From Pontibacter litorisediminis (lineage in GTDB: Bacteria > Bacteroidota > Bacteroidia > Cytophagales > Hymenobacteraceae): a DNA stretch of 64,000 bases. The number at the start of each line of letters is the position of its first letter. The stretch's first letter is position 1. Location of the stretch: positions 682,001-746,000 of the forward strand of contig NZ_JARDUA010000003.1 of the NCBI RefSeq assembly GCF_029360645.1, in the 5' to 3' direction. Under the pieces are notes generated by a model. That model was given only the letters and a program-made list of their open reading frames with translations, made no database searches and was not told the DNA's origin. The translations under genes were made by a program, and so were the position numbers. This document shows, piece after piece, positions 16,557 through 24,271 of the stretch.

Positions 16557-17546
16557 ATGCTAAAGTGGCACATCGAAGTACTGCATCTAAAGCTTAAGCC
16601 TGTGGCCGCCCCGGCCAATGGTACCCCGGCTACCAGGGTAAATTTTCTGGTGCAGGTATCGGACGGGGAGTTTAGCGGCTTTGGAGAGGCGGCCCCCGAT
16701 GCGCGCTACGGCGAGACCCCTGAGCTGCTGCTGCAGCAGTACAAGGTGCTGCTGATGGGTGGGCTGCCACAGGTGCAACGCATGGAGGAGCTGCTGCAAC
16801 TGCTGGAGGAGCACCCGCCGATCAATGCGCTGCGGTTTGCCATAGAGGCGGCTTACCTGCATTATTTCTGCCAGCACAAAGGCATACCGGTGCACCAGCT
16901 GCTGGGCCAGCCAGTGCCGCAGCCGCAGGCTACCTGCTTTTCGCTTCCTACCCTGGAGCCGGAGGAGGTGCATGCGTACCTGGCAAAGTATGATCTGACC
17001 CGCTTTCGCTACCTTAAGCTGAAAGTGGACCCGGAGCAGGGGCTGGACCTGGTGGAGGAGGTGGTGCGCGCCACAGAGCAGCCGCTGGTGCTGGAAGGCC
17101 ACGAGAGCTGGCTGGACCCGGAGGAGCTGCTCGACTTCCTGCACTCCCTGGAGCGCGGCCGCATCCTTTTTATGGAGCAGCCTATGCCGGTAGCCAAAGC
17201 CGCCGCTTATGCGCAAATCAAAAACATTAGCCCTATCCCGCTTGTTGCCGATGAGTCGGTGACGGACATTGCCGACTTTGAGCTGCTGCGCACGCAGTTT
17301 CATGGCGTAAGCATAGCCCCTATGCGCGCCGGAGGCTACCTGAACACGGTGCGGCTGCTGCAGGAGGCCAAAAAGAACAGCCTGATGACGGTGCTTAGCA
17401 CTGGCATTGAGACCTCTCTGGGTACCTGGAGCGCCATGCAGCTGAGCAGTGCCTTTAACTTTGTGGTGCTCGATGGCTTCCTGATGCTGGAGGATGAACC
17501 GTTTGGGCTGGTGCTGGAGCGGGAGGGCATCCTATACTTAAAGTAG
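16557..17546 (+). CDS. Enolase-superfamily protein (dipeptide-epimerase/MenC-like), atypical active site
   Basis: A 329-residue muconate-lactonizing/dipeptide-epimerase-like protein. The KxK motif is present (YLKLKVD, around residue 160). The second and third metal ligands are in FMEQP and VADES. The first ligand position reads LEGHESW, with Glu where Asp is usual (DANxxW). The second active-site lysine, expected in a xIKPxxxGG motif, is replaced: SIAPMRAGG has Ala. The end, STGIETSLGTW, resembles MenC. The superfamily abstracts a proton alpha to a carboxylate; with one Lys gone, racemase chemistry is unlikely, while a one-base reaction remains possible. The neighbours do not reveal a pathway. 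Confidence 0.8.
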   Translation: MLKWHIEVLHLKLKPVAAPANGTPATRVNFLVQVSDGEFSGFGEAAPDARYGETPELLLQQYKVLLMGGLPQVQRMEELLQLLEEHPPINALRFAIEAAYLHYFCQHKGIPVHQLLGQPVPQPQATCFSLPTLEPEEVHAYLAKYDLTRFRYLKLKVDPEQGLDLVEEVVRATEQPLVLEGHESWLDPEELLDFLHSLERGRILFMEQPMPVAKAAAYAQIKNISPIPLVADESVTDIADFELLRTQFHGVSIAPMRAGGYLNTVRLLQEAKKNSLMTVLSTGIETSLGTWSAMQLSSAFNFVVLDGFLMLEDEPFGLVLEREGILYLK

Positions 17547-17628
17547 CCGGATCGGGGCCGAAGGGCTGTCACGGTTCTTGCTAATCAACACCTTATCGAA
17601 ACTTTTCTGAATTATTTTTGTTGATGTG

Positions 17629-17659
17629 TTTGTACATTAAATGTATGTACATATATTTG
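17629..17659 (+). promoter_or_regulatory. Promoter with embedded MarR-type operator
   Basis: The -33 TTTG lies at 17629-17632 and the -7 TATATTTG at 17652-17659, 19 bases apart. Between and overlapping them is a perfect inverted repeat TGTACAT (17631-17637) / ATGTACA (17645-17651) with a 7-base spacer. A regulator bound here would block RNA polymerase. The MarR start at 17687 gives a leader of about 20 bases. Confidence 0.7.
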
Positions 17660-17686
17660 CAACGCGATTCAGAAGTATTAGCCGTG

Positions 17687-18136
17687 ATGAAGATAGAAGA
17701 CGAAATAAAACAAAGCGCTTTTAAGAACGAGTACCAGAAGGTTTACATCAACCTGGTGTACACGGCTGGTTTCCTGGAGCAGAAGCAGGCGGCGCTGTTT
17801 AAGCCCTATGGCATAACGCTGCCGCAGTACAACATCCTGCGCATCCTTCGGGGGCAGCACCCAAAGCCGGCTACTATCAGCCTGTTGATAGAGCGCATGC
17901 TGGATAAAACCTCCAATGCCTCCCGCATTGTGGACAAACTGGAGGCGAAGGGGCTGGTAACGCGCAAGCAGTGCCCTGCCGACCGCCGCACCGTGGATGT
18001 GCTTATCACGGACAAAGGCCTGGAGCTGCTGCTGCAGATGGATGGCCTGGAGGGAGGCAAAGGAACCGGCGTCATGAACCTGACCGAGGAGGAGGCCATG
18101 CAGCTAAACACGCTGCTGGACAAGATCAGAGACTAA
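17687..18136 (+). CDS. MarR-family transcriptional regulator
   Basis: A 149-residue winged-helix repressor. A dimerisation helix contains LVYTAGFLEQKQAALFKPYGITLPQYNILRIL (described, not quoted whole: residues about 25-55). The recognition helix region is ISLLIERMLDKTSNASRIVD, and the wing reads LVTRKQCPADRRTVDVLIT with the family's DRR signature. I chose ATG 17687 because the upstream frame start (17618) lies before the promoter. The palindrome in its own promoter suggests autoregulation. Two YceI genes follow after 28 and 50 bp, a common MarR-YceI arrangement in the phylum. Confidence 0.9.
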   Translation: MKIEDEIKQSAFKNEYQKVYINLVYTAGFLEQKQAALFKPYGITLPQYNILRILRGQHPKPATISLLIERMLDKTSNASRIVDKLEAKGLVTRKQCPADRRTVDVLITDKGLELLLQMDGLEGGKGTGVMNLTEEEAMQLNTLLDKIRD

Positions 18137-18164
18137 AAAACAACTATATCCCAAACCTAAACCG

Positions 18165-18815
18165 ATGAAAAAGTACGTTATTCTTGCCTCTCTTGCTGGT
18201 ACGCTGTTCTATACGGCCCACGCCGGCAACACAAACTCAGGGGCAACTGCTGCCGAGGTGGCAGCCCCAGCCAAGGCTCGTGCTTACAAAGTAGACGTGG
18301 CTACCAGCGACCTGAAGTGGCACGCCAAAAAAGTAACCGGTGAGCATCTGGGTAACCTTGCCCTGCAGTCCGGCGAGATGTTGGTGAACGGGAACAAGAT
18401 TGTGGGCGGCACCTTCGTGATCGACATGAACGCCATTACCTGCACCGACATCAAGGATGCCGACTACAACGCCAAACTGGTGGGCCACCTGAAGTCCGAC
18501 GATTTCTTCAGCGTAGACAAGCATCCGACGGCCACTTTCAAGATCAGCAGCGTGAAACCGATCGCCAATGCTGCGGCCGGTAAGCCAAACGCCACCGTTA
18601 CCGGCGACCTGACCATCAAGGGCATCACGAACCAGGTTACTTTCCCGGCCACTGTTTCAGTGAAAAACGGGGTTGCCTCTGCCAAGGCCGATGTCACCAT
18701 CGACAGAACCAAGTATGATGTGCGCTACCGCTCCAACAGCTTCTTCGAGAACCTGGGCGACAAGGCCATCTACGACGACTTTACGGTAACGCTGGACGTG
18801 ACAGCCAAGCAGTAA
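18165..18815 (+). CDS. YceI-family periplasmic lipid-binding protein
   Basis: A 216-residue exported protein. The signal peptide is MKKYVILASLAGTLFYTAHA with no lipobox Cys. The YceI lipocalin-like domain spans residues about 42-214: SDLKWHAKKVTGEH, FVIDMNAITCTDI, LVGHLKSDDFFSVDKHP, LTIKGITNQVTFP and DRTKYDVRYRS. The family binds isoprenoid lipids in a beta-barrel pocket. It is second in the MarR operon and 60-65% similar by eye to its downstream paralogue, from which it differs mainly in being soluble. Confidence 0.92.
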   Translation: MKKYVILASLAGTLFYTAHAGNTNSGATAAEVAAPAKARAYKVDVATSDLKWHAKKVTGEHLGNLALQSGEMLVNGNKIVGGTFVIDMNAITCTDIKDADYNAKLVGHLKSDDFFSVDKHPTATFKISSVKPIANAAAGKPNATVTGDLTIKGITNQVTFPATVSVKNGVASAKADVTIDRTKYDVRYRSNSFFENLGDKAIYDDFTVTLDVTAKQ

Positions 18816-18865
18816 CCGATCACATAGTTAAATCAATCCTTCCCATACTTTTAGTAAAATTGAAA

Positions 18866-19531
18866 ATGAAAAGAACAGCAATCTATGCATCTTTTGTTGC
18901 AGCCTTGTTTTTCACGGCTTGCGGCTCTGAAACAGATAACACAACCACTGAGACAACTGCCGTAACTTCTGAGGCTCCTGCTACTGCCGAGGGCGAGACT
19001 TACCAGGTGGCGCAGGACCAGAGCAACGTGAAGTGGCACGGCACCAAAGTGGGTGGCGAGCACATGGGCGAGATCGAGGTGCAGAGCGGTGAGCTGATTG
19101 TGAACGGCGACCAGCTGACTGGCGGTACTATCGTGATCGACATGAACACCATCACGAACACCGACCTGGAGGATGCTGAGTACAACGGCAAGCTGGTGGG
19201 CCACCTGAAGTCGGATGACTTCTTCGGCGTGGAGAAATTCCCGACGGCTACGTTTGAGATCACCAGTGTTTCCCCTGTTGCTGACGCCGCTGCCGGCCAG
19301 CCAAACTACAACGTAGAAGGTAACCTGACGATTAAGGAGACAACAGAGAAGGTGAGCTTCCCGGCCACTGTTACTGTTAACGAAGGCACTGTAAACGCCA
19401 AGGCTGACGTGAAAGTGGACCGCTCTAAGTACGATGTGCGCTACGGTTCTGAGACCCTGTTGGGCGAGCTGGGCGATAAGGCCATCGCTGACGAGTTCAC
19501 CATCACCTTCGATGTAACCGCCAAAAAATAA
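18866..19531 (+). CDS. YceI-family lipoprotein
   Basis: A 221-residue paralogue of the upstream YceI gene with lipobox AALFFTACGS, so membrane-anchored. It shows the same motifs (SNVKWHGTKVGGEH, IVIDMNTITNTDL, LVGHLKSDDFFGVEKFP, DRSKYDVRYGS). A Thr/Glu-rich linker follows the Cys. I chose ATG 18866; the TTG at 18860 only adds two residues. The operon ends at the hairpin 19554-19589. Having a soluble and an anchored form side by side suggests shuttling or division of labour (inference). Confidence 0.92.
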   Translation: MKRTAIYASFVAALFFTACGSETDNTTTETTAVTSEAPATAEGETYQVAQDQSNVKWHGTKVGGEHMGEIEVQSGELIVNGDQLTGGTIVIDMNTITNTDLEDAEYNGKLVGHLKSDDFFGVEKFPTATFEITSVSPVADAAAGQPNYNVEGNLTIKETTEKVSFPATVTVNEGTVNAKADVKVDRSKYDVRYGSETLLGELGDKAIADEFTITFDVTAKK

Positions 19532-19553
19532 GTTTAAGTATTGCATTGTCCCT

Positions 19554-19589
19554 AAAACCGTTCCGGCCCTGGTTGCCGGGGCGGTTTTT
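19554..19589 (+). terminator. Terminator of the MarR-YceI operon
   Basis: AAAACCG (19554-19560) pairs with CGGTTTT, with an inner CCGGC/GCCGG stem, followed by a T-rich tail. Confidence 0.85.
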
Positions 19590-19590
19590 C

Positions 19591-19621
19591 TTTTTAAACT
19601 AGCCGCTGCTGCCTACCTTTG
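19591..19621 (+). promoter_or_regulatory. Promoter of the DUF6503-like lipoprotein gene
   Basis: TTTT at 19591-19594, a 19-base gap, then TACCTTTG at 19614-19621 (exact -7). It overlaps the earlier in-frame ATG at 19619, so that codon cannot be the start. Confidence 0.6.
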
Positions 19622-19654
19622 GAGGCAGTATGGTTCTCACCCCAAGCACACCCG

Positions 19655-20416
19655 ATGACAAAGTATACTTTTCTGCTGCTAGCCTTAGTGGCACTTTTCT
19701 TTACAGCCTGCTCCTCTCAGGAGAAACTGGAGGGCTCTGAGGCGCAGGCCATCGTGGACGCAGCCATTGCGGCCCATGGCGCCCAAAAACTGGATAAAAG
19801 TGTGGTCTCCTTTAAGCTGCGCGACATACAGTACCGTGCCCTGCGCGATAACGGCGCCTTTGTGTACAGCCGCACCTTTACCGACTCCACTGGCCAGCGC
19901 ATCCACGATGTGCTCAGCAACAGCGGCTTTAAGCGCACTGTGGGTGATGTGGAGGTGAACCTGCCGGAGGAGAAGCAGCAGGCCTACAGCAACTCCGTGA
20001 ACTCTGTTGTATACTTTGCGCTGCTGCCCTACTTCCTCAACGACCCTGCCGTGCAGAAGACTTACATCGGCGAGGCGAACGTAAAGGGAGAGCCGTACCA
20101 GAAGATAAAAGTTACCTTTGCCCAGGAAGGCGGCGGCGAAGGCTACGAAGACCAATACGTGTACTGGTTCCACAAAGACCGCCATACCATGGACTACCTG
20201 GCCTACAACTTTAAGGAGAATGGGGGCGGGTCCCGCTTTCGGGAGGCGACTGCCGTGAACGAGGTGGGCGGCGTGCGCTTCCAGGATTACAACAACTACA
20301 AGACCAGCGACCTAGACTTCCCGATCGATAACTACGACAGGGCTTTTGAGGCCGGCAAGCTGGAGAAGGTATCCGAGATAAACCTGGAAGAGGTGCAGGT
20401 GCGGGAGCTGGAGTAG
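19655..20416 (+). CDS. DUF6503-like lipoprotein
   Basis: A 253-residue lipoprotein (lipobox ALVALFFTACSS). After IVDAAIAAHGAQKLDKS comes a beta-rich body with SFKLRDIQYRALRDNG, SVNSVVYFALLPYFLNDPAV, KIKVTFAQEGGGEGYEDQY, MDYLAYNF and RFQDYNNY. These match my memory of the Bacteroidota family DUF6503, related in overall fold to LolA/outer-membrane lipoprotein sorting proteins, and of unknown function. Start chosen from the promoter position. A terminator follows at 20453. Confidence 0.75.
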   Translation: MTKYTFLLLALVALFFTACSSQEKLEGSEAQAIVDAAIAAHGAQKLDKSVVSFKLRDIQYRALRDNGAFVYSRTFTDSTGQRIHDVLSNSGFKRTVGDVEVNLPEEKQQAYSNSVNSVVYFALLPYFLNDPAVQKTYIGEANVKGEPYQKIKVTFAQEGGGEGYEDQYVYWFHKDRHTMDYLAYNFKENGGGSRFREATAVNEVGGVRFQDYNNYKTSDLDFPIDNYDRAFEAGKLEKVSEINLEEVQVRELE

Positions 20417-20452
20417 TATACCTGAGCCGGTTTTCCGGAACTTATACTTGTA

Positions 20453-20478
20453 GAGGCGCAAAATTTGCGCCTCTTTTT
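20453..20478. terminator. Terminator after the DUF6503-like gene
   Basis: GAGGCGC (20453-20459) pairs with GCGCCTC (20467-20473), then TTTTT. Confidence 0.8.
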
Positions 20479-20650
20479 GTTTTTGAGATCCGCCTGCGCA
20501 CTTGCTTCTGGCGAGTGCGGGCTACACCACGGCCTCTGGCCGCTAGAGTTTATACTTTATGCTTCAGCCTATACTTTATACTTGGTTTGTAACACGGCGG
20601 GCCACCACAAAGCACCGCACATCCCGAAAGCGTTCGGGACGAGGGTAGTT

Positions 20651-20690
20651 TTATTCACTCATGCACTCAGTCACTCATGCAAAACTCAGT
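20651..20690 (+). repeat. Intergenic ACTCAT word repeat, copy 2
   Basis: TTCACTCATGCACTCAG followed by TCACTCATGCAAAACTC; a close relative of the minus-strand element at 2158-2192. Just upstream, CCCGAAAGCGTTCGGG forms a short hairpin. Confidence 0.55.
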
Positions 20691-20691
20691 C

Positions 20692-21237
20692 CTACTCCAC
20701 CTCGAACTCCTTGGGCAGGGCCACCGTCAGGTGCTTGGGGCGGCTATGGATTTGCTGCAGAAACCCGTCGAGCTCCGACTTATACTCCAGGTGGTAGTCT
20801 TCGTGCAGGTTTTTGCGGATGAGCTGTAGGGTGCGCAGCAGCAGGCGTGCCGTGGCCGTGTAAAAGCCTTTGTAGTAGCTGTCGAACTGGCCGGTGAAGT
20901 TCTCGAAGATGAGGCGCAGCGTGTACAGGTGCAGGTCTACCTCGGCTTTAGGCTCTTTGGTGATGCGCTTGAAGCGGGCAATTTCCTTGGCCGACTTGCG
21001 CAAGGCCTTGGTAAGTGCTTTGCTCAGGCTGCGGCCGCTGGCGTTGATGAGGAGCTCGTGAATCTTGTCGGCGGCCTCCTCATACACCTCCTCCAGCGTA
21101 ACCTCCTCCAGGAGCTCATACTTCAGGATATCGTACAGCTCAGCATCGCGGCGGGCGGCACGAAGTATAATGGCTTCTTTTTCTTTATCGCTCAGTTGCT
21201 TTACGGCCTGGCGAAAGGCGGGTGATACGGCTGGCAT
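20692..21237 (-). CDS. Conserved helical protein of unknown function
   Basis: A 181-residue, almost wholly alpha-helical, charged cytosolic protein with no signal or membrane segment. Notable stretches are LSDKEKEAIILRAARRDAELYDILKYELLE near the N-terminus (described in parts), an EVTLEEVYEEAADKIHELL helix and a LHLYTLRLIFENFTGQFDSY segment. I do not recognise a named domain. It has its own -7 box (CAAAGGTA at 21260-21267 on the minus strand) 23 bases before the ATG, supporting this start. A role in protein-protein interaction is only a guess from composition. Confidence 0.7.
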   Translation of the reverse strand: MPAVSPAFRQAVKQLSDKEKEAIILRAARRDAELYDILKYELLEEVTLEEVYEEAADKIHELLINASGRSLSKALTKALRKSAKEIARFKRITKEPKAEVDLHLYTLRLIFENFTGQFDSYYKGFYTATARLLLRTLQLIRKNLHEDYHLEYKSELDGFLQQIHSRPKHLTVALPKEFEVE

Positions 21238-21520
21238 AGGGTAAAGTATAAATCTGCTGCAAAGGTACGCAATTCAGCGGTTTAGGGGAAAGTATACTCT
21301 GGATAGGAGATAAGCTTAAACTCAATTGTACAGTGCCTGCTAAACGCCCCCGCTCACCTGCAGCAAGTACGCGGAATGGCGCGGTCTCCGGCTGCTATAA
21401 GTATAAGTATGAGTATAAGTGGCGAGACGTCACCAGATAGTGCTCGCTCGCTGTAGACGAGCGGGGGCACCGGTGCTTGTAAAGTCTTTTGTCCTTTGTC
21501 TAAATGTCCTTCTTCCTAAG
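21238..21520. other. Repeat-rich intergenic region
   Basis: It contains distant inverted arms GCCCCCGCTC (21346-21355) and GAGCGGGGGC (21459-21468), a local hairpin CGCTCG/CGAGCG next to the right arm, three tandem AAGTATA-type words (21397-21420) and a TTTTGTCCTTTGTC word string at 21487-21500. No gene is visible. Confidence 0.5.
21260..21267 (-). promoter_or_regulatory. -7 box of the helical protein gene
   Basis: On the minus strand this reads TACCTTTG, an exact -7 consensus; the -33 position is poorly conserved. Transcription would start about 16 bases before the ATG at 21237. Confidence 0.5.
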
Positions 21521-21567
21521 TATAAAAAGAAAGGGCGCCGATACATGCAGCGCCCTTTCTTTTTATA
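21521..21567. terminator. Terminator of the DPP-IV-like gene
   Basis: An 18-bp perfect stem: TATAAAAAGAAAGGGCGC (21521-21538) with its complement at 21550-21567, directly after the minus-strand stop. Confidence 0.85.
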
Positions 21568-21568
21568 C

Positions 21569-23734
21569 CTATAAATTGTCATCAAAGTACTGCGTGACCT
21601 TGCGCATCAGGTGCACCCGGTCTTTGCCCCGCACGTTGTGGGGGTGGCCCGGGTACACGAAGTAGTCGAGCAGGATGCCTTCGTCCACCGCTTTTTTCAG
21701 GAACTGGAGGCTATGCTGCCACACCACCACATCGTCTACCGTGCCGTGGATCATGAGCAGTTTGCCCTGCAGGTTTTTTACGTGGTTAAGCAGGTTGGCA
21801 TCCTCGTAGCCTTTGGGGTTCTGCTCCGGCGAGTCCATGTAACGCTCGGTGTACATCACCTCATAATATTTCCAGTCGATCACCGGCCCGCCGGCCACGC
21901 CTACCTTAAACACGCCCGGGTGGCGCGTCATCAGCGAGGTGGTCATAAAGCCGCCGAAGCTCCAGCCATGCACGCCCAGGCGCCCGGTATCCACGTAAGG
22001 CAGCGACTTGAGGTACTCCACACCGCGCAGCTGGTCCTGCATCTCCACCGTACCCAGCTGGCGGAACGTTGCCTGCTCAAAGGCCAGGCCTCTGTCCGAA
22101 GAGCCGCGTGAGTCGAGGGTAAAGACGATGTAGCCTTTCTGAGCCATCAGGTGCATCCAGAGGTTGGCGCCGCCCAGCCAGCTGTTTGACACCAGCTGCA
22201 CATGCGGGCCGCCATACACATACACTACCACCGGGTACTTCTTGTTCTTGTCCAGGTTCGGAGGCGTGATCATGCGGGCGTACAGTTCGGTGCCGTCCTC
22301 AGCTTTAATCGGGAAAATGCTCGTCTCGCCCAGGTTATAGGCGGTAAGCGGGTTAGGGGCCGTCAGCAGCGTTTGCTCTACTTTGCCGTGCGTGTTGAGC
22401 ACCATAATTTTGCGCGGCACCTCACGGCTGCTGTAGTTGTCCAAAATATACCTGGCGTCGGGGCTGAGCTGGGCGCTGTGCACGCCGCTGCCCTGCGAGA
22501 TACGGCGGCTTTTGCCGTTACGCAGGCTTACCGCGTAGGTGTGGCGCTCCAGCGGGCTCTCGGCCGTGGAGGTATAGTATAGCTCGTCGCCTTTCTTGCT
22601 GAAGCCATGGATGTCGGTTACCATCCAATTGCCTTTGGTGAGCTGGCGCAGCTGCTTGCCGCTGGTGTCGTACAGGTATAAATGGTCGAAGCCGCTGCGC
22701 TCGCTTACCCACACAAACTGGTCGGGCTTGCCCGGCACAAAGTATAACCCGTGCTCCGGCTCCACATACTTCTCCTGCTTCTCTTCAAAGAGCGTGCGCT
22801 CAAAGGCGCCGGTCTGGGCGTTGTAGCGATTGAGCTTCAGGTGGTTCTGGTCGCGGTTGAGCACGGCGATGTAGATATGCTTCTCGTCCGGGCTCCAGGT
22901 GATGTTGGTCAGGTACTGCTCGGCCGGCTCACCGGTTTGCAGGTAAATCGTTTTGCCGGAGGCCACATCGTACACGCCCACTGTCACGTGGTGGCTCTTG
23001 CCGCCCGCCATAGGGTACTTAATGTTGTTGAGCTGCGCCGGCAGCGGCGCTACATCCACCAGCGGGTAGTCGGTGACCATACTCTGATCCATGCGGTAAA
23101 AGGCCAGTTTGCTGCCCGTTGGCGACCAAAACGTGCCCTTGGTGATGCCGAACTCAGAGCGGTGCGCCGCCTGCCCGTTCACAATGGCGGCGTCTTCCTC
23201 CTGTGTAATGGCCACGTCCTCCTTGCCCGGCACCGACAAGTATAAATTGTTGCCTTTGGTGTAGGCCAGGCGCTGCATGGTCGGGTCCAGTTCCTTGTAC
23301 TCCGCTTCTTTGGCGTAGGTCATCACAACGCGCGCCTTGCCCGATTTGAGGTCATAGCCGATGATGCGGTTCTGCACGTCCATCACCATATTGCTGCCGT
23401 CGCGCCAGTACAGGGTCGGAAAGGTACTGAGCTTCTCCGCGCCTGCGGCCGTTACGGCGGCGTTCAGCTGCTCCAGCGTCAGGATGTCCTGCTGCCTGTC
23501 GGAGGTGGCGTTGCCGCGCACGAGCGCCTGGTTGCCGTTGTCTGCCTTGATGTAGGTGAAGTCGCTGGTGCCGGCTACCCACTGCAGCTGGCGCAGGTTC
23601 TGGGGCTGCAGGGCCGGGTTGACAACGGCATCCTCCATGGTCAGCACCTTGTCCTGGGCCTGTAGCTGCGCGGTGGCTACCACCAAAAGCAGGAGCAGGC
23701 ACAGCCGCTTTTGCAAGTATGAAATATTCATCAT
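21569..23734 (-). CDS. Exported dipeptidyl-peptidase IV-like serine peptidase (S9)
   Basis: A 721-residue prolyl oligopeptidase-type peptidase with signal peptide LCLLLLLVVATAQLQAQ. Residues 30-470 are an eight-bladed DPP-IV beta-propeller. The C-terminal alpha/beta-hydrolase domain has nucleophile Ser in GWSFGGF, Asp in GTVDDVV and His in PGHPHNVRG. The family removes Xaa-Pro dipeptides from the N-termini of peptides, here probably in the periplasm. I start at the first of two Met (23734) before NISYLQKR; the track of open codons runs back to a TTG at 23797 without improving the signal peptide. Monocistronic. Confidence 0.92.
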   Translation of the reverse strand: MMNISYLQKRLCLLLLLVVATAQLQAQDKVLTMEDAVVNPALQPQNLRQLQWVAGTSDFTYIKADNGNQALVRGNATSDRQQDILTLEQLNAAVTAAGAEKLSTFPTLYWRDGSNMVMDVQNRIIGYDLKSGKARVVMTYAKEAEYKELDPTMQRLAYTKGNNLYLSVPGKEDVAITQEEDAAIVNGQAAHRSEFGITKGTFWSPTGSKLAFYRMDQSMVTDYPLVDVAPLPAQLNNIKYPMAGGKSHHVTVGVYDVASGKTIYLQTGEPAEQYLTNITWSPDEKHIYIAVLNRDQNHLKLNRYNAQTGAFERTLFEEKQEKYVEPEHGLYFVPGKPDQFVWVSERSGFDHLYLYDTSGKQLRQLTKGNWMVTDIHGFSKKGDELYYTSTAESPLERHTYAVSLRNGKSRRISQGSGVHSAQLSPDARYILDNYSSREVPRKIMVLNTHGKVEQTLLTAPNPLTAYNLGETSIFPIKAEDGTELYARMITPPNLDKNKKYPVVVYVYGGPHVQLVSNSWLGGANLWMHLMAQKGYIVFTLDSRGSSDRGLAFEQATFRQLGTVEMQDQLRGVEYLKSLPYVDTGRLGVHGWSFGGFMTTSLMTRHPGVFKVGVAGGPVIDWKYYEVMYTERYMDSPEQNPKGYEDANLLNHVKNLQGKLLMIHGTVDDVVVWQHSLQFLKKAVDEGILLDYFVYPGHPHNVRGKDRVHLMRKVTQYFDDNL

Positions 23735-23952
23735 TTGTAAGTATAAACAGTGTGAAAATAAGGTATGCAAGAAACGCTTAATCTGCCTTTTAAACAAAGA
23801 CCACAGCCCGGTAGCCGCTAAAGTATGAACGGAAACAGGGAATCATACCTGCCCGCATTTTGTTAAAATCCATGCGCCTTGCACGTACAAAAAGGCGGCG
23901 GAACAGGCGGTTATACTTAGCCGCCACACTTCTTTTAGTGGGTAAAATTTAG

Positions 23953-23960
23953 TAATTTTG
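23953..23960 (+). promoter_or_regulatory. -7 box four bases upstream of clpS
   Basis: TAATTTTG is an exact -7 box; only CAGT separates it from the ATG at 23965. Transcription would begin at or next to the A of the start codon. No good -33 box is visible. Confidence 0.5.
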
Positions 23961-23964
23961 CAGT

Positions 23965-24252
23965 ATGAATTGGGATACAGATATTTTTCATAAAGAGGAG
24001 TTTGACGTTGAATTGCTCGAAGAAACCACCGACCTGCGCAACCTGGTGGTCTACAACGACGACGTGAACACGTTTGACCATGTGATTGACACGCTGATCA
24101 AAGTATGCGGCCACACGGCCGAGCAGGCGGAGCAGTGCACCATGCTGATCCACTACAAGGGCAAGTGCACCGTGAAAGTAGGTTCTTTCGAGGAATTGAA
24201 AGGCATGTGCACGGCGCTGCACGACAAGGACCTTTCAGCGGATATAGAGTAG
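23965..24252 (+). CDS. clpS: ClpS, adaptor of the ClpAP/ClpCP protease
   Basis: A 95-residue ClpS-domain protein: LVVYNDDVNTFDHVIDTLIKVCGHTAEQAEQ contains the N-end-rule pocket (NDDVNTF, residues 31-37), and MLIHYKGKCTVKVGSFEEL follows. It delivers N-degron substrates with bulky hydrophobic N-termini to the Clp unfoldase. The gene is 19 bp upstream of recR and probably co-transcribed. Its promoter box sits so near the ATG that the mRNA may be leaderless. Confidence 0.92.
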   Translation: MNWDTDIFHKEEFDVELLEETTDLRNLVVYNDDVNTFDHVIDTLIKVCGHTAEQAEQCTMLIHYKGKCTVKVGSFEELKGMCTALHDKDLSADIE

Positions 24253-24271
24253 AGGAGGAGCTGCAGGATTA

